64,000 bases of DNA from Pseudomonas fluorescens (GTDB lineage: Bacteria > Pseudomonadota > Gammaproteobacteria > Pseudomonadales > Pseudomonadaceae): contig NZ_CP008896.1 of NCBI RefSeq assembly GCF_000730425.1, positions 1,612,001-1,676,000 on the forward strand. The letters are read 5' to 3'. The notes below the pieces were generated by a model. That model saw only the letters and a list, made by a program, of their open reading frames with translations. It ran no database searches and was not told the DNA's origin. Every line of letters starts with the position of its first letter. Position 1 is the first letter of the stretch. The position numbers and the translations under genes were made by a program. This document shows, in pieces, positions 24,833 through 33,857 of the stretch.

Positions 24833-24917
24833 GGTTTTCACCGTCTTGTTGTAGTAACAGTGAGCCAACAATACGTCGCACATCCCTGGGGAACAATGAC
24901 AGGGTCGACGACAACAG

Positions 24918-24936
24918 TGTTTGCGAAACGCGAACA
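24918..24936. promoter_or_regulatory. LysR operator TGTT-N11-AACA before hapC
   Basis: TGTTTGCGAAACGCGAACA is a 19-base near-palindrome with the T-N11-A form of LysR boxes. From memory the p-nitrophenol/hydroquinone regulator PnpR binds GTT-N11-AAC. The same box with shared left half ACAGTGTTTGCGAA occurs at 32274-32292. Confidence 0.75.
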
Positions 24937-24956
24937 ATGCCCCGCTTACGCCTCGT

Positions 24957-25886
24957 TCAACAGACCCAGCCACGTTCCAGCAAAGGCTTGTCCCAGCAGG
25001 GTTCGCCACCGAAGCTTTCCACCAGAAAATCGATCAGTGTGCGCACCTTCAAGGCCCGGCGCTGGGTGGCCGGATAGACCGCCGAAAAATTGAAGGATGA
25101 CAGCGCATACTCAGGCAAGACAGGAATCAACCGGCCACTGAGCAGGTCATCACTTGCCACCAGTGTCGGCAAGCAGACAATGCACACCCCGGTCGCCGCA
25201 TAGTCGCGCAGTAGATGAACCGAATTCGAACGTACCTGCCCCGGCAGGCTCAGCTCCACTTGCTCGCTATCACCCGTGAAGATCCAGCGGTTGCGTGACG
25301 GGTAGCCTTCATACAACGCGATCTTGTGTTGCAACAGCTCTTGCGGGTGCTTGGGCACACCGAACTCGGCGGCATAATCGGGTGACATACAGAACAATCG
25401 GCGGACGCTGAACAGCTTGCGCTCGATCAGCGTCTCGGCCATCGGCGGGAACATCTGGAACGCCACATCGAAGCCCTCTTCAATCGGGTCCACTACCCGA
25501 TCGTTGACGATGACGTCGACCTCAATGTCCGGGTACAACCGCGTGAACTCGGCCAACAGCCTGCCAAAATGACCGATGGCAAAGCCAGGCAACATCTGCA
25601 CGCGCAATTTCCCGGTGGGCTTGGCGCGCAACTCACGCATGTGTTCGGTCAGCGAGTTGAAACTCGCGACCATGTCCGCACATTCCTTGTAGTACGTCTC
25701 GCCCACATCAGAGAGCCGGACATGCCGTGTACTGCGATGGAACAGCGGCGCATTGATGAACTGCTCCAACTGTTGAATGCGATGGGTGATGACCGAGCGG
25801 GTCACCCCCAGTTGCTGAGCAGCCTTGGCGAAGTTTCCGGTTTCGGCAACACGCACAAAGGCTTCGACACTGAGTAAACGGTCCAT
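24957..25886 (-). CDS. LysR-family regulator of the hydroquinone genes (PnpR/CrgA type)
   Basis: A 309-residue LysR protein: winged helix-turn-helix in residues 1-60 (LSVEAFVRVAETGNFAKAAQ and VTRSVITHRIQQLE), then the substrate-binding core (TGKLRVQMLPGFAIGHFGRL onwards). It lies directly upstream of hapC on the same strand with a gap of 124 bases that holds the TGTT-N11-AACA box. That placement, and the recurrence of the box before other genes of the region, make it the likely regulator. LysR regulators are usually divergent from their target; here the orientation is tandem. Confidence 0.85.
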   Translation of the reverse strand: MDRLLSVEAFVRVAETGNFAKAAQQLGVTRSVITHRIQQLEQFINAPLFHRSTRHVRLSDVGETYYKECADMVASFNSLTEHMRELRAKPTGKLRVQMLPGFAIGHFGRLLAEFTRLYPDIEVDVIVNDRVVDPIEEGFDVAFQMFPPMAETLIERKLFSVRRLFCMSPDYAAEFGVPKHPQELLQHKIALYEGYPSRNRWIFTGDSEQVELSLPGQVRSNSVHLLRDYAATGVCIVCLPTLVASDDLLSGRLIPVLPEYALSSFNFSAVYPATQRRALKVRTLIDFLVESFGGEPCWDKPLLERGWVC

Positions 25887-25973
25887 AAGGCAAGTTCTCT
25901 GGATGTTTTTGTTCTTATAGGAGCTGCGAGGTTAGCCTTTCGATCCCTCGCACTCCACATCCCTGACAACCTG

Positions 25974-27008
25974 CTACGGGCGACCCCGGACAGATAAGCG
26001 CCGCTGCATCGGGAAAACCTGCCAGCCCAAGCGTTCGCTGATCACCCCCCACACGCCTTGCGGCGCCTTGAGCATCATCACCACTGCAACCAGGCCCAGG
26101 ATAATCATATAGAGGGCTCCGTATTGCGCCAGGCAGCCACGTAATAGAAAGTAAATCAGCGTACCGATCAAGGGCCCTTCCAGGGTGCCGATGCCGCCAA
26201 TAATGACGATAAAGATCACCACCGCTGTCCAGTCCTGCAGGCTGAACGCGGCGTCCGGTGAAATGCGCAGTTTCTGCAGAAAGATCAGGGCCCCGATCAC
26301 GCCCGTGCAACCTGCAGCCAACACATACACCATCAGCTTGACCCGGAAGGTATTGACCCCCAGGCTGCCGGATGCCGGCTCGGAATCACGAATTGAGGCC
26401 AAGGCCAGGCCCTGCCGGGAACGCAGCATAAAGAACACCACCGCCACCGCAGCCAGCGCAATGGCCAGCGCGGTGAAGTAGATCAGCATCTCGCGCTCCT
26501 CCCTATCGCTGCCGATCTGCCGCACGATGGACGCGGACAGGCTTTGCCCGGAGCCCCCACCGAAAAGGCTTATCTGCGCCAACCCCAAGCGAAAGGCTTC
26601 TGCCACCACCCAGGTACCGATCGCGAAATAGGCGCCGCGCAGCCGAAATACGATCAACGCCGTGGGAATTGCCAGCAAGGCGACCAACACCCCCGAGAGC
26701 AGAACCGCGAACAGTGGCGGCACACCAGCGTGCATGGACAACATAAACAACATATAGCCGCCGAGACCAACGAACGCCTGCTGCCCGACCGAGACCAGGC
26801 CTGCGTAACCGGCCAGCAGATTCCACATTTGCGCCAGCGCCAGGTAATAGGCGAACTCGATGATCAGTCGCAGGCTAGATCGGTCGGCCCAGAACGGCGC
26901 ACTGATCAACACCACAACAAAGATGCCCAGCAGGGACAGCCCGATGAGGCTGCTGGTGGAGTTTCTTTGCACTCGATAGTCCGGCGCAGAATCATTCAGG
27001 GCATTCAT
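25974..27008 (-). CDS. branched-chain-type ABC permease LivM-like
   Basis: A 344-residue inner membrane permease with about ten hydrophobic segments and the LivM family stretches LLAGYAGLVSVGQQAFVGLG, RSRQGLALASIRDSEPA and FIVIIGGIGTLEGPLIGT. The ATG shares a base with the LivH stop (TGATG), so the genes are coupled. It is the last gene of a porin-SBP-LivG-LivF-LivH-LivM set. Such transporters in catabolic clusters often move aromatic acids rather than amino acids. Confidence 0.87.
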   Translation of the reverse strand: MNALNDSAPDYRVQRNSTSSLIGLSLLGIFVVVLISAPFWADRSSLRLIIEFAYYLALAQMWNLLAGYAGLVSVGQQAFVGLGGYMLFMLSMHAGVPPLFAVLLSGVLVALLAIPTALIVFRLRGAYFAIGTWVVAEAFRLGLAQISLFGGGSGQSLSASIVRQIGSDREEREMLIYFTALAIALAAVAVVFFMLRSRQGLALASIRDSEPASGSLGVNTFRVKLMVYVLAAGCTGVIGALIFLQKLRISPDAAFSLQDWTAVVIFIVIIGGIGTLEGPLIGTLIYFLLRGCLAQYGALYMIILGLVAVVMMLKAPQGVWGVISERLGWQVFPMQRRLSVRGRP

Positions 27009-27871
27009 CAGTCGACACTCCGGGGGAACAGGCCACGCGGGCGCACGACCAGGATCAGCAGAAACACAAGATGGCCGGCAAGGATTTGCCAACCAGGATC
27101 GATTTTGGCGCCCAGAGTCTGAGCCACGCCGAGAATCACCCCGCCGGCCAGGGTGCCCCATAGGCTACCCAACCCGCCGATGATCACCGCTTCAAAACCA
27201 TACAACAGCCGCGCCGGCCCTACCGTGGGGTCGAAACTGGTGCGAACCGCCAGAAAGACCCCGGCAATCGACACCACTGCCATGGCCAGCGCCATGGCCA
27301 GGCCAAAAATATGCGCGTTGTTGACCCCCATCAGACGTGCCGTTTGCTGATCATCAGAGGTGGCACGAAACGCTCGACCGAGTGCAGTCCTGTAGAACAG
27401 CAACTGCAAGCCGCCAATGATCAACAAGGCGCTGCAAAACACGATGAGCGGCATCACCCCCAGGCTCAATCCGCCCACACTGACACTGGCGACGTCCAGG
27501 TCGCCCTGGGACAGCTTCTGGCTGTCGGCACTGAAAAACTCCAGCAGCATGTTCTGCAAGATAATCGACAAGCCAAAGGTCACCAGCAACGGCGGCAGAA
27601 TATCTTGGCCGAGCGTCCTGTTAAGCAACAACCGCTGTAGCAGATAGCCGAAACAGAACATCAAGGGCACCACGATCAGCAAGCTCGCCAGGGGGCTGAA
27701 CCCCAGATGATTGACCACCAGCAGCGCCAGGTACGAGGCCAGTACGATGAAGTCGCCATGGGCGATATTGACCAGGCGCATGATGCCGAACATCAACGAC
27801 AGCCCAACTGCAAACATCGCATAGAGGCCACCCAGCAACACACCTTGAAGCAGAGCATTGAGCCATTCCAT
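27008..27871 (-). CDS. branched-chain-type ABC permease LivH-like
   Basis: A 287-residue permease with eight or so membrane helices. The family N terminus is clear (LLQGVLLGGLYAMFAVGLSL and LVNIAHGDFIVLASY), as is EAVIIGGLGSLWGTLAGGV near the end. It starts at 27871 with GGGA 8 bases upstream, two bases behind the LivF-like gene. It forms the permease dimer with the LivM-like protein. Confidence 0.88.
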   Translation of the reverse strand: MEWLNALLQGVLLGGLYAMFAVGLSLMFGIMRLVNIAHGDFIVLASYLALLVVNHLGFSPLASLLIVVPLMFCFGYLLQRLLLNRTLGQDILPPLLVTFGLSIILQNMLLEFFSADSQKLSQGDLDVASVSVGGLSLGVMPLIVFCSALLIIGGLQLLFYRTALGRAFRATSDDQQTARLMGVNNAHIFGLAMALAMAVVSIAGVFLAVRTSFDPTVGPARLLYGFEAVIIGGLGSLWGTLAGGVILGVAQTLGAKIDPGWQILAGHLVFLLILVVRPRGLFPRSVD

Positions 27872-27873
27872 AA

Positions 27874-28584
27874 CTAGATCCCGAAATACGCGGTTTTGAT
27901 TTGTGCGGTGTCCGCCTCTGCAGGGCGGCCGGTCAGGGATACGCGCCCTTCCTGGAAGCAATAGAAGCGGTCGCAGACACTCAGCGCCTGATTGATGTCC
28001 TGCTCCACCAGGATCACCGTGGTGCCGTCAGCCTTGATCGAGGGCAACGCCGCATAGATGTCCTTGATAGTCGTCGGCGCCAGGCCCAGGCTGATCTCGT
28101 CGCACAACAGCAGAGAGGGGTTGGCCATCAAGCCCCGGCCAATCGCAACCATTTGCTGCTGGCCGCCGGACAGTGCTGTACCGGGACGCTCGCGCAGCGG
28201 CTCCAGCACCGGGAACAATTGATAAATCCGTGCCAGCGTCCAGGGGCCGGGACGCCGGCTGTAGGCACCGATCAACAGGTTTTCCTCGACGCTCAATGAC
28301 GAGAACAGCTTTCTACCTTCCGGCACCAGGGCAATCCCACGTTCAAGCACCTGATTCGCCGCCAGATCCCCGATGGCCTGATCCTTGAACCTAATGGCGC
28401 CGGGGTGATTCTTGATAAGTCCGGCCAGCGACCGCAGGAATGTCGACTTGCCCGCACCGTTCGATCCGATGATCGCCACGGTTTCGCCTTGTTCCAGGGT
28501 CATGCTGATCTCGAACAGCGCTTGAAAGTCGCCGTAACCGGCACAGAGTTTTTCGACGCACAGCAAGTTTGAAGAGACCGGCAT
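27874..28584 (-). CDS. branched-chain-type ABC ATPase LivF-like
   Basis: A 236-residue ATPase. Walker A GSNGAGKS, signature LSGGQQQMVAIGRGLM and Walker B LLLCDEISLGLAP are all present. It pairs with the LivG-like ATPase three bases upstream. Energises uptake through the LivHM permease. Confidence 0.9.
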   Translation of the reverse strand: MPVSSNLLCVEKLCAGYGDFQALFEISMTLEQGETVAIIGSNGAGKSTFLRSLAGLIKNHPGAIRFKDQAIGDLAANQVLERGIALVPEGRKLFSSLSVEENLLIGAYSRRPGPWTLARIYQLFPVLEPLRERPGTALSGGQQQMVAIGRGLMANPSLLLCDEISLGLAPTTIKDIYAALPSIKADGTTVILVEQDINQALSVCDRFYCFQEGRVSLTGRPAEADTAQIKTAYFGI

Positions 28585-28587
28585 ATT

Positions 28588-29313
28588 TCAGCTCCCGATG
28601 CCCATATAGATGTTCTGGACCAGGGGATCGGCCATCACGCTACGCGGCTCCCCTTCGGCCAGCTTGGCGCCGAAGTTGATCACGACCAGACGGCTGACCA
28701 CCGCCAGCAACGCATGCACGATATGTTCGATCCAGATGATGGCGATGCCGGCCTTGTGAATGCCCTGAATGGTTTCCACCAACGCCAGGCATTCCGGTTC
28801 GGTCAGTCCACCGGCGATTTCATCGAGTAACAGCAACCGCGGCCGAGTCGACAAGGCGCGGGCCATTTCCAGGCGTTTGCGATCGAGCAATGTCAGTGAT
28901 CCGGCCATCACGTTGGCCTTGTGTATCAGCCCCGTCAGCTCCAGGATCTGCGCACACTCTAGGTTGGCGTCCTTGGACTTCAATCGCCCACCGAAGGTGG
29001 CACCGACCAGCAAATTCTCGAACACCGTCATTTTTACGAACGGATGCGGGATCTGGTGGGAGCGGCCAATACCTTGGTGGCACCGTTTGAACACTGGCTC
29101 ACGGGTAACGTTACGGCCTTCGAAATGGATCGTCCCGCTGTCGGCCGCTACGCCGCCGGCAATCAAGTTGAACAGAGTACTTTTACCTGCACCGTTGGGA
29201 CCGATGATGCCAAGGGCCTCACCCGGCTGTAGGGTCAGGCTCATCGCGTCCGTCACCTTCACCGCACCGTAGCTTTTGTTCACGTCGTTCATGTGTAGAA
29301 GTGGCTGTTGCAT
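28588..29313 (-). CDS. branched-chain-type ABC ATPase LivG-like
   Basis: A 241-residue ATPase with Walker A GPNGAGKS, a switch region including RSHQIPHPFVKMTVFENLLV, and Walker B LLLLDEIAGGLTEPE. The signature is SLTLLDRKRLEMARAL, in which the usual LSGGQ is replaced by LTLLDRKR, a form common in LivG proteins of this type. The ATG at 29313 gives the normal length. It follows the binding-protein gene by 25 bases. Confidence 0.88.
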   Translation of the reverse strand: MQQPLLHMNDVNKSYGAVKVTDAMSLTLQPGEALGIIGPNGAGKSTLFNLIAGGVAADSGTIHFEGRNVTREPVFKRCHQGIGRSHQIPHPFVKMTVFENLLVGATFGGRLKSKDANLECAQILELTGLIHKANVMAGSLTLLDRKRLEMARALSTRPRLLLLDEIAGGLTEPECLALVETIQGIHKAGIAIIWIEHIVHALLAVVSRLVVINFGAKLAEGEPRSVMADPLVQNIYMGIGS

Positions 29314-29338
29314 GGCGCACCCGCTTTTGTTGGAGCGA

Positions 29339-30649
29339 TTAGTACGTAATGGCCTGCATTTCGCCGCCCAACGGGATGCCCGGTGCGGTGGCATTGCTGG
29401 TCACGATCAGGTCGTAGGTGTTGTCCTTGCCCAAGCGCCACTGGCCGCTGACCAACGGAGTCTTGGCGACGTTCTTCACCGGTCCACCCTGCCAATTGAT
29501 CGGCCCGACCACGGTGTTGAGGTTGGTCTTGACCAGGGCATCACGGACCGCGCGCGGGTTACCGATCTCCTCAGTGCGCTTGAGGATGTCCACTGCCAGC
29601 TCGAACAGGGCATGCACGAAACCCAGTGGTTGCGTCCATTGTTTTCCCGTGGCCTGGGTAAAATCCTGAGCCAACTGCCCGGCACTGGCGCCAGTCAACG
29701 AAGAGCTGAACGGATGCGTCGGACTCCACCAGATTTCGGTCGACAGATTGTTACCGGCCTTGCCCAGCGCCTCGACCGCCGTGGGAAACAACAGTGCCTT
29801 GCCGACCGACAACGCTTTGGGCTTGAAACCTTGCTGACGAGCCTGCGTCCAGAAGGTGCTCAGGTCGGGTGGAATGACCACCCCCGTCACGATTTCAACG
29901 TTGGCTTTTTTGAACGCAGCGATCTGCGCCGAAAAATCATCCGTCAGGCTTTGAAAACGCCCTGGATCGATGAGTTGGAAGCCCTTCTGTGCCAACACCG
30001 GTGGAAAGCCCAACTTGGCGTCACCCCAGGCATTACCGTCGCCATCGTTGGGGAACAGACCGCCGATGACTTTGTTGGTCTGCATGCCACTCCACATCGA
30101 GGTGTAAGTACCGATCACATCTTCCAGCCCCCAGAAAAAGTGATAGGTCCACTCGAACCCTTGATCCAGCTTACCGCCACGGGTAAAGAACCACGGCTGC
30201 CACGGGGCGACCGTGGAAATACAGGGGACTTCGTTGATCTCACATTGGTCAGAGACCGGATTGGTGGTTTCCGGCGTTGATGACACCAACATCAGATCCA
30301 CCTGATCCGACAGAATCAGCTCACTGGCCACCTCTGCCGCACGGTTGGGGTTGGATTGGCTGTCCTTGACGAGAACCTCCAGACGATACGTCTTGCCGGA
30401 GACATCGATCGTATTTTTCAACACCTGCTTGAGCGATTCGATGATGTAGTTATCGGCCGCCGCAAAGGGCGCCAATGGGCCGGTTTGTGGGCTGACATAA
30501 CCAAGTTTGATGACCCGCTCACTGCCCAGGGCGAAGGTGAATGGCATGCTCGCCAACATCGCCCCACCCGCGGCAGCGCCGGTAGTGCGCAGGAAATCAC
30601 GGCGCGAAAAGTCTCGGCCAAACAGATTTTTATCATTATTGTCTGCCAT
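29339..30649 (-). CDS. ABC transporter substrate-binding protein, Tat-exported (LivK-like)
   Basis: A 436-residue type 1 periplasmic binding protein. It starts with a twin-arginine signal: SRRDFLRTTGAAAGG followed by a hydrophobic stretch ending ...FTFALGS. The mature part begins IKLGYVSPQTGPLAPFAAAD, as in LivK-like Peripla_BP_6 proteins, and ATGKQWTQPLGFVHALFELA is a typical late segment. ATG at 30649 has GGAG 6 bases upstream; the TTG at 30661 is less likely. The substrate is unknown; gene context suggests an aromatic compound related to hydroquinone. Confidence 0.87.
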   Translation of the reverse strand: MADNNDKNLFGRDFSRRDFLRTTGAAAGGAMLASMPFTFALGSERVIKLGYVSPQTGPLAPFAAADNYIIESLKQVLKNTIDVSGKTYRLEVLVKDSQSNPNRAAEVASELILSDQVDLMLVSSTPETTNPVSDQCEINEVPCISTVAPWQPWFFTRGGKLDQGFEWTYHFFWGLEDVIGTYTSMWSGMQTNKVIGGLFPNDGDGNAWGDAKLGFPPVLAQKGFQLIDPGRFQSLTDDFSAQIAAFKKANVEIVTGVVIPPDLSTFWTQARQQGFKPKALSVGKALLFPTAVEALGKAGNNLSTEIWWSPTHPFSSSLTGASAGQLAQDFTQATGKQWTQPLGFVHALFELAVDILKRTEEIGNPRAVRDALVKTNLNTVVGPINWQGGPVKNVAKTPLVSGQWRLGKDNTYDLIVTSNATAPGIPLGGEMQAITY

Positions 30650-30755
30650 GTCGTACTCCAAAACGGCTGCGAATCAACAAAGTGCGGGCGCTCAAAAACG
30701 CAGCGTGTGGGTCATGCCAACACGCAGGATCAGGTGCCTTGCGAAAGTGAGCGGT

Positions 30756-32102
30756 TTAGAAAAAAAAGCTGATGTCGAAGGATGCGACCAGTTGCGAGTT
30801 CTTTTCCCCGTCAGCGTAGGCATCGCGCCCGGGCCCGGAATGAAGGTCGTAGCGCAGCTCCGGTCTCAAACGTACATTGGGTGTCGGCGTCCAGGCCAAG
30901 TTGGTGGTTACACCGTAGAAGCTGCCCCACGTCGGGTCGGGAATCCCGGTCTGCGGGTCAATATTTGCCATCATCACGTGTACAGGCGCGTCGGTGTAAA
31001 ACCACTCGGCTCGGCTGTTCCACATCAGGTTTTCGCTGAGCGTGTGGTACCAGTTAATGTCGGCCCCATACCAGGTGGCATCTTTCTTGTTGGCGAACCT
31101 GGCGAAGGCGCCCTGCTCCTGTTTACCGTAGTTCAACTCAAGTGCCACACGATTGTTCGGATCGAGCACCTGCGAGAGTGTCAAGTAAGAAGCCAGGCGC
31201 TTGTAGTTGTCATCTTGGGTACCGGCTGGCAACGGCGAGCCACAACCGCAGTCGGCAAAACTATCACCGGCACCATTGCCGTAGATGTTTTCCCAATCGA
31301 TCCAAGTACTGAAATCCGCTGAACGCCAGCGCACATTTGCAATGACATCAGGATCACCGTTGGGGTCCTGCAGGTTGTTCCAGCCCTGGACCACCCCCAA
31401 TTCAAAACCCAACATACTTTCCCCTGGGGCCGATGGCAGCTTGAACGAGTAAAGTGCGCCGGCATGCTTGGCTGGGCCGTGCATAAAGGAATAGGTGTGG
31501 GAGTAGAAGTCGCTCGGCGCCGGGGATGGCAATGCAAAGCCGATTTCATTTTCCAGCGGCGTATGGAAAATCCCGATCATCAGGTCGGAACCACCGAGCA
31601 CCGGGAAGTAAAAATCAAGATAGGCTTGAGCGACGGTAAAGGCTTCATCTTCAGGCTTGTTGCCACGATTGGCATTCAGATCCTCGTCCCAGCCGTAGGT
31701 CTTGAAGTAGCGTGCGTCCTTGCCATAAAGCGCCGTGACATTAAAGCCCCAGTCAGCCTCTTGCGGCATGTTCCCCGGAAACGGTCCGACACGACCCAGC
31801 ACATTACTTTTGGGCTTCTTTTCCACCGCTAAGGCGAACTGGTTGAGGTTGATGCCTTCGTCAGAGGTGAAAAAGCTTTGTTTGCTGACGTCATCCGTGC
31901 CGTTGTTGTTGTAGCTCACGCCAATCTGTCCCCAGCCGTAGACCTTAATGCCATGTTCGCGCTCAAGGCTGTCACCGAAGGTTCCACGGACTAACGAGCC
32001 CATAGGGTCCTGCGCTGCGAATGCCATTAACGGGAATACCGCATTAACTCCCAGGATGGGGGTGAACAAAGTTGCCGCACATACCCACGCTCGAATACTC
32101 AT
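30756..32102 (-). CDS. outer membrane porin (OmpL/BBP2-like beta barrel)
   Basis: The 448-residue product has a signal peptide (about residues 1-29, ending AFAAQ) and a barrel of the BBP2 type: KVYGWGQIGVSYNNNGTDD, then LDFYFPVLGGSDLMIGIFHT and YSFMHGPAKHAGALYSFKLP. It ends SFDISFFF with terminal Phe. Start at 32102 has AAGGAAGG upstream. It precedes the binding-protein gene of the ABC system by 107 bases on the same strand and probably opens the outer membrane for the same ligand. The LysR-type box at 32274-32292 lies in its promoter region. Confidence 0.78.
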   Translation of the reverse strand: MSIRAWVCAATLFTPILGVNAVFPLMAFAAQDPMGSLVRGTFGDSLEREHGIKVYGWGQIGVSYNNNGTDDVSKQSFFTSDEGINLNQFALAVEKKPKSNVLGRVGPFPGNMPQEADWGFNVTALYGKDARYFKTYGWDEDLNANRGNKPEDEAFTVAQAYLDFYFPVLGGSDLMIGIFHTPLENEIGFALPSPAPSDFYSHTYSFMHGPAKHAGALYSFKLPSAPGESMLGFELGVVQGWNNLQDPNGDPDVIANVRWRSADFSTWIDWENIYGNGAGDSFADCGCGSPLPAGTQDDNYKRLASYLTLSQVLDPNNRVALELNYGKQEQGAFARFANKKDATWYGADINWYHTLSENLMWNSRAEWFYTDAPVHVMMANIDPQTGIPDPTWGSFYGVTTNLAWTPTPNVRLRPELRYDLHSGPGRDAYADGEKNSQLVASFDISFFF

Positions 32103-32273
32103 GCTGGCCTTCCTTATTGTTATTAGAAGCCAATTCTGCGAAAAAAAGTAAGGCTCCGGAGCCAGCGTTACTGAACCATCCTCGGGCCTCACCCGACAAA
32201 TCACAGCGGTTTGGTTGCATGTCAGGCTACAAGCCCCCCATTGCACCAACAATTCTCTTCTCAGCGACTACAG

Positions 32274-32292
32274 TGTTTGCGAATTCAGAACA
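32274..32292. promoter_or_regulatory. LysR operator TGTT-N11-AACA before the porin-ABC genes
   Basis: TGTTTGCGAATTCAGAACA is palindromic around GAATTC and shares the 14 bases ACAGTGTTTGCGAA with the hapC site. It lies 172-190 bases before the porin start, so a long leader or a second promoter element is implied. Confidence 0.7.
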
Positions 32293-32386
32293 ATCGAATG
32301 CGCTCTTCAGTTCCGCAGCCGGGCCGTGGTGAGACGAGGGGGGAATGAGTGATCCAGGCGGCCTGCCACAATCAGTGACTCAATAC

Positions 32387-32416
32387 GACCCGGTAAAAAA
32401 CCGGGTCGCTTTATTT
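32387..32416. terminator. hairpin, probable terminator
   Basis: GACCCGG, loop TAAAAAA, CCGGGTC, then GCTTTATTT on the plus strand. It lies about 55 bases beyond the ohr stop. The T-run is better on the plus strand, so orientation is uncertain. Confidence 0.6.
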
Positions 32417-32469
32417 AAGGAGGGGAAGACTTGCAGTCACCATCGAAGCGACAGTCTGGAGAAGGGGTG

Positions 32470-32895
32470 TCAGACAAGCGTCAAGGTCACCTTGATATTG
32501 CCTTGTGTCGCATTTGAATAGGGGCACACGATGTGAGCCTTCTCAACCAGGCGCTCGGCAACATTGCGGGGCAAACCGGGTATCGAGATCTTCAGTTCGA
32601 CCTCAATGCCAAATCCACTGGGAATAGGACCAATGCCCACATAACCATCAATGACCGTTTCGACAGGCAGCTTCACCTTTTCGTTTGCCGCCACAAAACC
32701 GAGCGCGCCCAAGAAACAGGCCGAATAGCCCGCAGCAAACAACTGCTCCGGGTTGCTGCCCGCCGCCCCGTCCCCACCCAAGGTTTTGGGCATTGTCAGC
32801 TTCACATCCAGAACCCGGTCCGCCGTGAATACTCGCCCTTCTCTGCCGCCACTCGCCTGGGCATGCGCGACATATAACGTTTTTTCAACTGGCAT
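32470..32895 (-). CDS. organic hydroperoxide reductase Ohr
   Basis: A 141-residue OsmC/Ohr-family protein. The two redox cysteines are at residues 60 ([13 protein letters not shown]) and 124 ([13 protein letters not shown]), as in Ohr of pseudomonads, which reduces organic peroxides with lipoylated protein partners. The ATG at 32895 is taken as start. The gene stands alone between the porin and the DsbA-like gene. No OhrR is adjacent: the MarR protein at 33858-34301 has no cysteine. Confidence 0.88.
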   Translation of the reverse strand: MPVEKTLYVAHAQASGGREGRVFTADRVLDVKLTMPKTLGGDGAAGSNPEQLFAAGYSACFLGALGFVAANEKVKLPVETVIDGYVGIGPIPSGFGIEVELKISIPGLPRNVAERLVEKAHIVCPYSNATQGNIKVTLTLV

Positions 32896-32954
32896 ATAAA
32901 TCTCCACAATCAGATGCAGCGGTTTTAAAAGGCTTGATAGAACGTCACAGACTC

Positions 32955-33686
32955 TTATTTGGCACGACGCATGGTTTCTTCCAAGCGAGCAATCAACTGG
33001 GCTTGGGAAACTTCACCGACGGCAAGCAGCGCCCGCGATCCTTTTCGTTCAACCAGGATGCTGGGAAATGCATTGACGCCCCAACTGCGGCAACTCTTGA
33101 ACTCCTGCTCCACCCGTCGTTTCATCATGGGCGAGTCGAACAGCAACGCGAATTCGGAAAAGCTCAAACCCAGGTCGCCACAGACACTCTGATAAAACGT
33201 CGGTTGCGTAGGGTCTTGGCCTTCAACATAAAACTTATATTGAACTGCCCTGAAGAAATCCAACGCGGTGAACGTTTCAAGTTCCTGCAATTTAATCATC
33301 ATCGCGGCAGTGACTACCGCGCGGCAGGACGGTTCGGTATCGTAATTAAACGTATCTCTTGCCAATAAGTCCCCGCCAAAAGGCTGGCCGGTCACTTGCT
33401 GGATATGCGCCCACTCTTTTCTCAGGAACGCTTTAAAGGGCTCAGTCCATGGGTCGCCACCGCCCGCCCGAAGGCCGCCGACTGTCAAGACAAAATCGAT
33501 GCCTTGTGCTGAACAATAAGCAGCCAGGCCTGCAATGGCTGGAGAAATCCCCCAGCACCAGGAGCACATCGGATCGCCGACATAGTGCACAACAAACCCG
33601 GTTTGCTGTCTGCCTGAAGCCAAGCCAAGGGCGCTCGCCTCGCCATCCACTGAACAGATGCGCGACTCAGTATCACACTTAATCAT
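32955..33686 (-). CDS. DsbA-family thioredoxin-fold protein (FrnE/HCCA isomerase-like)
   Basis: A 243-residue protein with a DsbA-like fold. The N-terminal motif CSWC lies at about residues 41-44 in DPMCSWCWGISP, and GVNAFPSILVERKG supplies the cis-proline loop. No signal peptide is seen, so it is probably cytoplasmic, as FrnE-type or 2-hydroxychromene-2-carboxylate isomerase-like proteins are. It follows the gentisate-type operon and precedes ohr on the same strand, which hints at a thiol redox role under peroxide stress. Substrate unknown. Confidence 0.78.
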   Translation of the reverse strand: MIKCDTESRICSVDGEASALGLASGRQQTGFVVHYVGDPMCSWCWGISPAIAGLAAYCSAQGIDFVLTVGGLRAGGGDPWTEPFKAFLRKEWAHIQQVTGQPFGGDLLARDTFNYDTEPSCRAVVTAAMMIKLQELETFTALDFFRAVQYKFYVEGQDPTQPTFYQSVCGDLGLSFSEFALLFDSPMMKRRVEQEFKSCRSWGVNAFPSILVERKGSRALLAVGEVSQAQLIARLEETMRRAK

Positions 33687-33857
33687 TTCAAGCCCTCAGC
33701 ACTTATACATCCACAAACCAGAAACCGGCCAACTTCGATTGCACAAAGTTAATGCACTATCAGGTTTTGAAAAACATATAAAAACTTAAAGGACTAATAA
33801 ACTTTATTGAAATAAAGAGTACAGTCGCCGACAAGCCGGCGCCAGCCAAAGAGCAGC

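Larger units (their letters stand above)
32103..32469. promoter_or_regulatory. regulatory gap: porin promoter region and hairpin
   Basis: No gene is seen. The stretch holds the 5' leader of the porin gene, a palindromic LysR box at 32274-32292, and a strong hairpin at 32387-32407. The rest has no recognisable signal. Confidence 0.6.
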
